A stretch of 18,806 nucleotides of DNA from Flavobacteriales bacterium (GTDB lineage: Bacteria; Bacteroidota; Bacteroidia; Flavobacteriales_D; Crocinitomicaceae): NCBI GenBank assembly GCA_947458985.1, contig CANHBA010000020.1, forward strand, positions 1-18,806, in the 5' to 3' direction. Both the position numbers and the translations under genes were made by a program. Position 1 is the stretch's first letter; each line of letters opens with the position of its first letter. The notes beneath the pieces are model-generated. The model had not been told where the DNA came from. It did not search any database and worked only from the letters and a program-made list of their open reading frames with translations. Positions 14,901 through 18,806 of this stretch are shown here, piece by piece.

Positions 14901-17339
14901 ATGAAACTACAATTACTAGCCCTTTTTTCCTTTCTAAACCTATTGATTTTCGCGCAGCTACCTACCCAAACTGTGCGCGGAAAAGTATTCGACAGCGAGT
15001 CTAATTTCCCCCTCGCCGGCGCCAAAATTGTCATTGAAGTCAATGGCCAAAAATACATGGCTGCAGCCGGTGCAGATGGTGATTTTGCCATTGTGAAGGT
15101 GCCCGTTGGAAAACATCAATTAGATGCTTCTGCACCTTTTTACGATGCGCGAACGCTTACTGTGGAGGTGACATCCGGAAGGGAGCTTATCGTTCAAATT
15201 CCGTTACAAGAAAAAGTATCCCAACAACAAGACGTGCGTGTTGTGGGCCGCAAACAAGGAGAGGTACTCAACGAAATGGCCGTGCTCTCTGCCCAGCAAT
15301 TTAGCGTAGAAGAAACCAACCGTTATCCTGGTTCCCGCATGGACCCAGCGCGCATGGCTTCAAACTTTGCCGGCGTCAATGGCGCCGATGACTCCCGCAA
15401 CGATATCGTGGTGCGCGGGAACTCTCCGCTTGGTGTCATCTACCGTGTAGAAGGTATCGACATTCCTAATCCGAATCACTTTGCTATTTCCGGTACCTCA
15501 GGTGGCCCGGTTTCGCTCTTGAACAATAAAATTTTAGGCAATTCTGACTTCTTCATGAGTGCCTTCCCAGCTGAATACGGCAATAGTTTGTCTGGTGTAT
15601 TTGACTTGAAATTAAGAAGCGGTAACAGCAACCAACATGAATTCACTGGGCAATTCGGTTTGTTAGGTACGGAATTCTTAGCTGAAGGCCCACTCAGCAA
15701 AAACAGCAAGTCGAGCTATTTGGTCATGGGGCGTTATTCTACTCTTACCATTTTCCAAAAGCTAAATATCAATTTAGGTACAGATGCCATTCCTAAGTAT
15801 TTTGATGGCGCGTTTAAATTCAATTGGATACTTAAAAATGGCGGCCAATTGTCTTTCTTCGGAATGGGTGGTGGTTCAGACATCGCTATTGAAATTTCAG
15901 GTTTCAAAGAATACACCGAAGATTTATATGGTGAAGGTGACCGCGATCAGTATTTCGGTACCAGCATGATCACTTCTGGTTTGAATTACAAAAAGAGCCT
16001 GAGCGAGAAAACATTCATCTCAACAACTTTGGCCTATAGCCAGGAGATCCAACGCACAAATCACAATTACCTCCGAGATAGAAAACTTGATACCTTATTA
16101 AATGAAATTGTTTTTGATTCCATTTATCCGATGATGGCCTATAAGTTTCAAGTGCAAAAAATCAGTGGTTACACAGCAATCAACCATAAAATCAACAAGC
16201 AGCATTTGCTCAAGGCAGGGCTCAGTTTTGATTTAATCTCCATGAATTTCCTTGATTCTTGTCTTTACAACCTCGATGTCCCGGACAATTACGAATTGCG
16301 TTGGGATTACAAAGGAACAGCTGCTATTATTCAGCCTTTTGTGCAATGGAAATGGCGCATTTCTGACCACATGGATGTCACGGCCGGGGTTCACGCACAG
16401 TATTTCACGCTCACCAATAGCATCAGCCCGTTTGAACCACGTTTGGGTTGGAAATACCGCATGGACAAAGGTCAGGCCATTTTTGCGGGCGGCGGTTTGC
16501 ACAGCATGATTCAGCCTTATTACACTTATGCTTATAAAGTCTTGCCAGGAACCAATAATCCGAACAGCAACATCAACATGGATTTCTCGCGCAGTGCGCA
16601 TTCAGGTATTGGCTATGAAAAATCATTCAATAAAGGCTTCAATATCAAAACAGAAGCTTATTACCAATACCTCTACAACATTCCAGTTACCGTTGCGCCA
16701 TCTTCTTTCTCGATGATCAACGTGGGTAGTGGTTTCTCGCGTTTGTTTGTCGATCAATTACAAAATACAGGCGATGGCTACAACTATGGTTTGGAGCTAA
16801 CCGTTCAGAAGTATTTCGATAAATCTTTCTTCTTCTTGTTCTCCGGAACCGTCTATGACTCTCGTTACCGTGGCTCCGACCTCGTTTGGCGTAACACCTC
16901 TTACAACGGCAATTACGTTGCCAACCTTCTCGGAGGAAAAGAATTCAAAGTAGGCGAGCGCAGTATCATCGGAATTGGCGGAAAGGTAACCGCAGCAGGT
17001 GGCAAGCGCTATGGCTTTGTCGACATCGCAGCTACCAATGACTCCAAAGAAATCATCTTCATGGATTCTATGTTCAATGAGCGTCAGTTTAGAGATTACT
17101 TCCGTGCCGACCTCAAAATTTCTTGGCGTAAAAATGCAGACCGTGTTACCCACGAGTTTGGTTTGGATTTAGTCAATATCTTAGGAACTAAAAACCTATT
17201 GACCTTGGCTTACAAACCTGCGCTAACACCTCAAGAAATCAACGATCCTAACTTTGAGCCTTTTGCAGAGAAAACCCAATTGGGCTTCTTCCCGATTTTC
17301 TATTACAAAATTGACTTTAGGGCCAAAACAAAATCTTGA
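14901..17339 (+). CDS. TonB-dependent receptor family outer-membrane protein
   Basis: The 812-residue product starts at the ATG at 14901 (signal peptide MKLQLLALFSFLNLLIFA); a TTG three codons upstream is in frame but less likely. Residues about 24-103 are a carboxypeptidase-regulatory-like beta domain (VRGKVFDSESNFPLAGAKI). The plug spans about 118-240 with DIVVRGNSP, GVIYRVEGIDIPNPNHF and AEYGNSLSGVFDLKLR. The rest alternates hydrophobic strands with Tyr/Phe-rich ends, as in a 22-strand barrel, ending FFPIFYYKIDF plus six residues. Such receptors import bound ligands using TonB energy; the substrate is unknown. No clear TonB box was recognised. There is no SusD partner nearby, so it is not a SusCD pair. 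It overlaps recO by 4 bases. Confidence 0.9.
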   Translation: MKLQLLALFSFLNLLIFAQLPTQTVRGKVFDSESNFPLAGAKIVIEVNGQKYMAAAGADGDFAIVKVPVGKHQLDASAPFYDARTLTVEVTSGRELIVQIPLQEKVSQQQDVRVVGRKQGEVLNEMAVLSAQQFSVEETNRYPGSRMDPARMASNFAGVNGADDSRNDIVVRGNSPLGVIYRVEGIDIPNPNHFAISGTSGGPVSLLNNKILGNSDFFMSAFPAEYGNSLSGVFDLKLRSGNSNQHEFTGQFGLLGTEFLAEGPLSKNSKSSYLVMGRYSTLTIFQKLNINLGTDAIPKYFDGAFKFNWILKNGGQLSFFGMGGGSDIAIEISGFKEYTEDLYGEGDRDQYFGTSMITSGLNYKKSLSEKTFISTTLAYSQEIQRTNHNYLRDRKLDTLLNEIVFDSIYPMMAYKFQVQKISGYTAINHKINKQHLLKAGLSFDLISMNFLDSCLYNLDVPDNYELRWDYKGTAAIIQPFVQWKWRISDHMDVTAGVHAQYFTLTNSISPFEPRLGWKYRMDKGQAIFAGGGLHSMIQPYYTYAYKVLPGTNNPNSNINMDFSRSAHSGIGYEKSFNKGFNIKTEAYYQYLYNIPVTVAPSSFSMINVGSGFSRLFVDQLQNTGDGYNYGLELTVQKYFDKSFFFLFSGTVYDSRYRGSDLVWRNTSYNGNYVANLLGGKEFKVGERSIIGIGGKVTAAGGKRYGFVDIAATNDSKEIIFMDSMFNERQFRDYFRADLKISWRKNADRVTHEFGLDLVNILGTKNLLTLAYKPALTPQEINDPNFEPFAEKTQLGFFPIFYYKIDFRAKTKS

Positions 17340-18037
17340 AAGCTAAAGAACTAGGGCTACTCCTCGATAAGCAAGCCTATTCGGAGAGTAGCATGATCTT
17401 GCATTTTTATACGCTCGAGCGCGGCTTTCAGTCGTTTATTTTCAAAGGCGCGCTCAAGAAACGCAAGGCGCTCAACCAAATGGGGCTCTATGAAATTAGC
17501 TATTTCAAAAGACCTGAATCCGACCTCGGCATTGTCAATCAACTCGACTTCGCCTGGACACCACAGGTCCTTTTTGAGCGCCCGCAAAAGGTATTGTTGG
17601 TTTTCTTCATGACAGACATCCTCCAGCAAACGCTGCGGCATCAAGGCCCCGATCCTAAGCTCTTTTATTTTATCCGCGATCAGTTGGTGCATTTAGAAAC
17701 GACCGATGCAGAAAGGAAATTCCCGACGCAATTTTTGGCACAATACCTCATGCTTTTAGGCTATGCGCCGTTAGTAGAAGAGGAGCAAGCCGCTATTTTT
17801 GACTTGCAAAAGGGTAGCTTTTGTCAGGCCTCGCAGGGTGGTGCCACCTCTATTCAAGACCCAGCACTTGTACACTTTTTAAAGGTTCAATTTTGGCCTA
17901 ATCCAGAACAAGAATTGAGCAGTAACTTGTTATATAAGGAAGCTTTGCGCATCCTGATTCAATACGCGCAAATTCATTTATCGGGTTTTGACCTCGACAA
18001 AACAATGGAAATTCTCCACGACACCCTCTACGACTAA
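17336..18037 (+). CDS. recO: DNA repair protein RecO
   Basis: The 233-residue protein matches RecO, which with RecR loads RecA onto SSB-coated DNA. The N-terminal OB fold (about 1-80) has KELGLLLDKQAYSESSMILH and LERGFQSFIFKGALKKR; the rest is helical. The start must be TTG at 17336, because the conserved N-terminus begins there and the next in-frame Met is residue 20. That TTG overlaps the receptor stop as TTGA, so translation is probably by coupling. The zinc cysteines found in some RecO proteins are absent (a single Cys in the C-terminal half). Confidence 0.93.
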   Translation: MKAKELGLLLDKQAYSESSMILHFYTLERGFQSFIFKGALKKRKALNQMGLYEISYFKRPESDLGIVNQLDFAWTPQVLFERPQKVLLVFFMTDILQQTLRHQGPDPKLFYFIRDQLVHLETTDAERKFPTQFLAQYLMLLGYAPLVEEEQAAIFDLQKGSFCQASQGGATSIQDPALVHFLKVQFWPNPEQELSSNLLYKEALRILIQYAQIHLSGFDLDKTMEILHDTLYD

Positions 18038-18062
18038 GCGCTTTGCTTGTGCTTAGCGTTTT
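18034..18062 (+). terminator. Hairpin between convergent recO and tadA containing both stop codons
   Basis: CTAAGCGC (18034-18041) pairs with GTGCTTAG (18049-18056), 8 bp with one G-U pair and a 7-base loop, followed by CGTTTT on the plus strand. The recO TAA (18035-18037) lies in the left arm and the tadA stop (18053-18055, minus) in the right arm. The T run is short, so termination may be modest. Confidence 0.5.
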
Positions 18063-18496
18063 CTGGCAAAAAAATCTTTGAGTAACTGGCTGCATTCGGC
18101 CTCCATCACGCTATTTTCTACGATGGTCGCCGGATGATACAAACTTGTACCCGTTGCACTCGCACCTCTTTTGGCATCTCGGGCCGCAAAAACGACGCGG
18201 TCTATCTGAGACCAATACAAAGCGCCCGCGCACATGCAGCAAGGCTCTAAGGTCACAAATAGCGTGCATTCTTTGAGGTATTTAGCGCCTAGATATTGCG
18301 CCGCAGCGGTAATTGCTTGGATTTCCGCATGGGCAGTAACGTCTGTGAGTTGCTCGGTGAGGTTGTGGCCGCGCGCAATAATTTGATTTTTGCACACGAT
18401 GACCGCGCCAACCGGCACTTCGTCTGCGTCAAAAGCTTTTTGAGCCTCTAAAAAGGCTTGCTTCATGAAATATTCGTCGTTGAATGGACTCAGCAT
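18053..18496 (-). CDS. tadA: tRNA-specific adenosine deaminase
   Basis: The 147-residue cytidine/adenosine deaminase-fold protein converts A34 to inosine in tRNA-Arg(ACG). Zinc ligands and the proton-shuttling Glu are H56 and E58 in TAHAEIQAI, and C86 and C89 in LEPCCMCAGAL. Other family features are VPVGAVIV (27-34), ARGHN (41-45) and RDAKRGA (106-112), which favour TadA over free-base deaminases such as guanine deaminase. The ATG at 18496 is used; a second Met is residue 11. It converges on recO and is divergent from the CvpA gene across 36 bases. Confidence 0.94.
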   Translation of the reverse strand: MLSPFNDEYFMKQAFLEAQKAFDADEVPVGAVIVCKNQIIARGHNLTEQLTDVTAHAEIQAITAAAQYLGAKYLKECTLFVTLEPCCMCAGALYWSQIDRVVFAARDAKRGASATGTSLYHPATIVENSVMEAECSQLLKDFFARKR

Positions 18497-18532
18497 AGCG
18501 CAAGATTACAAACTTTCTCTTAATTTTCGGCC

Positions 18533-18806
18533 ATGAATCTTTTAGACCTCTTTCTTTTTGCGCCGTTGGCTTATGGCGCCTATAAAGGATACAAGCGCGG
18601 CCTGATCATGTCGTTGTTCATGTTGTTGGCCATTGTAGTTGGTTTGTACGCTGCTTTTCAGCTCACTGATGTTGTCGTTGAATGGGGTCTCAAGAACTTG
18701 CATTGGGAGAAAACCACCCTCATGCCGCTCAGTTTTGTCGTCCTATTTTTAGGAATTGGCGCGGGTATTTACTTTGCGGGTAAACTTCTAGAAACCGCTC
18801 TAAAGG
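18533..18806 (+). CDS. CvpA-family membrane protein, 3'-truncated by the window edge
   Basis: The ATG at 18533 opens a frame that runs 91 codons to the window end. The visible part begins MNLLDLFLFAPLAYGAYKGY, followed by KRGLIMSLFMLLAIVVGLYA (membrane segment about 22-45) and a second hydrophobic segment about 65-84 (PLSFVVLFLGIGAGIYFAG). The G-x-x-K-G-x-x-R-G-L pattern after a first hydrophobic segment is the CvpA signature. CvpA is an inner-membrane protein required for colicin V production in E. coli and of uncertain general role. The C-terminal half is not visible. Confidence 0.85.
   Translation, partial: MNLLDLFLFAPLAYGAYKGYKRGLIMSLFMLLAIVVGLYAAFQLTDVVVEWGLKNLHWEKTTLMPLSFVVLFLGIGAGIYFAGKLLETALK

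Overview
The window reads as a chromosomal segment of a Bacteroidota bacterium, most likely Flavobacteriales. The evidence is the protein families (a very long modular Ig-like secreted protein, a TonB-dependent receptor with an N-terminal carboxypeptidase-regulatory-like domain, a 30-residue AURKAIP1/COX24-like basic protein), the gene order DUF177-rpmF-plsX-fabH-accB-accC, the near absence of Shine-Dalgarno sequences, and several TAnnTTTG-type -7 promoter elements. A family within the order (Crocinitomicaceae/Cryomorphaceae-like) is only a guess. Coding density is high. The longest stretches without a gene are about 100-120 bases, so no gene-free stretch exceeds 300 bases.

Layout. Bases 1-3387 (minus) hold the first 1129 codons of a giant secreted protein built from tandem beta-sandwich modules; its C-terminus lies beyond base 1. 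A strong terminator with a cUUCGg tetraloop (3483-3506) separates it from a nine-gene collinear run on the minus strand, transcribed from 11627 down to 3510: mutY, an M17 leucyl aminopeptidase, pdxA, a DUF177/YceD protein, rpmF, plsX, fabH, accB, accC. The last six form the conserved large-ribosomal-subunit/lipid-initiation block: DUF177 and L32 for the ribosome, PlsX for acyl-phosphate and phospholipid synthesis, FabH for fatty-acid initiation, and AccB and AccC for malonyl-CoA supply. A TAATTTTG element just upstream of the DUF177 gene may give this block its own promoter.

Divergent from mutY on the plus strand are an HU-family DNA-binding protein gene, a hairpin terminator that overlaps a new promoter, a 30-codon gene for a very basic, probably ribosomal protein, rng (RNase G/E) and recX with no spacer between them. 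recX converges on a secreted thioredoxin-fold protein (CGWC), and a long hairpin inside the recX 3' end looks like a shared bidirectional terminator. Divergent from the thioredoxin gene is a TonB-dependent receptor whose stop codon overlaps the TTG start of recO. recO converges on tadA (tRNA adenosine deaminase), with both stop codons lying in one hairpin. The window ends inside a CvpA-family membrane protein gene.

I see no CRISPR array, insertion sequence, prophage, toxin-antitoxin pair, tRNA or rRNA, and no clear undescribed multi-gene system. The most interesting items are the modular surface protein, the 30-residue gene with its overlapping terminator and promoter, and the terminators embedded in coding sequence.
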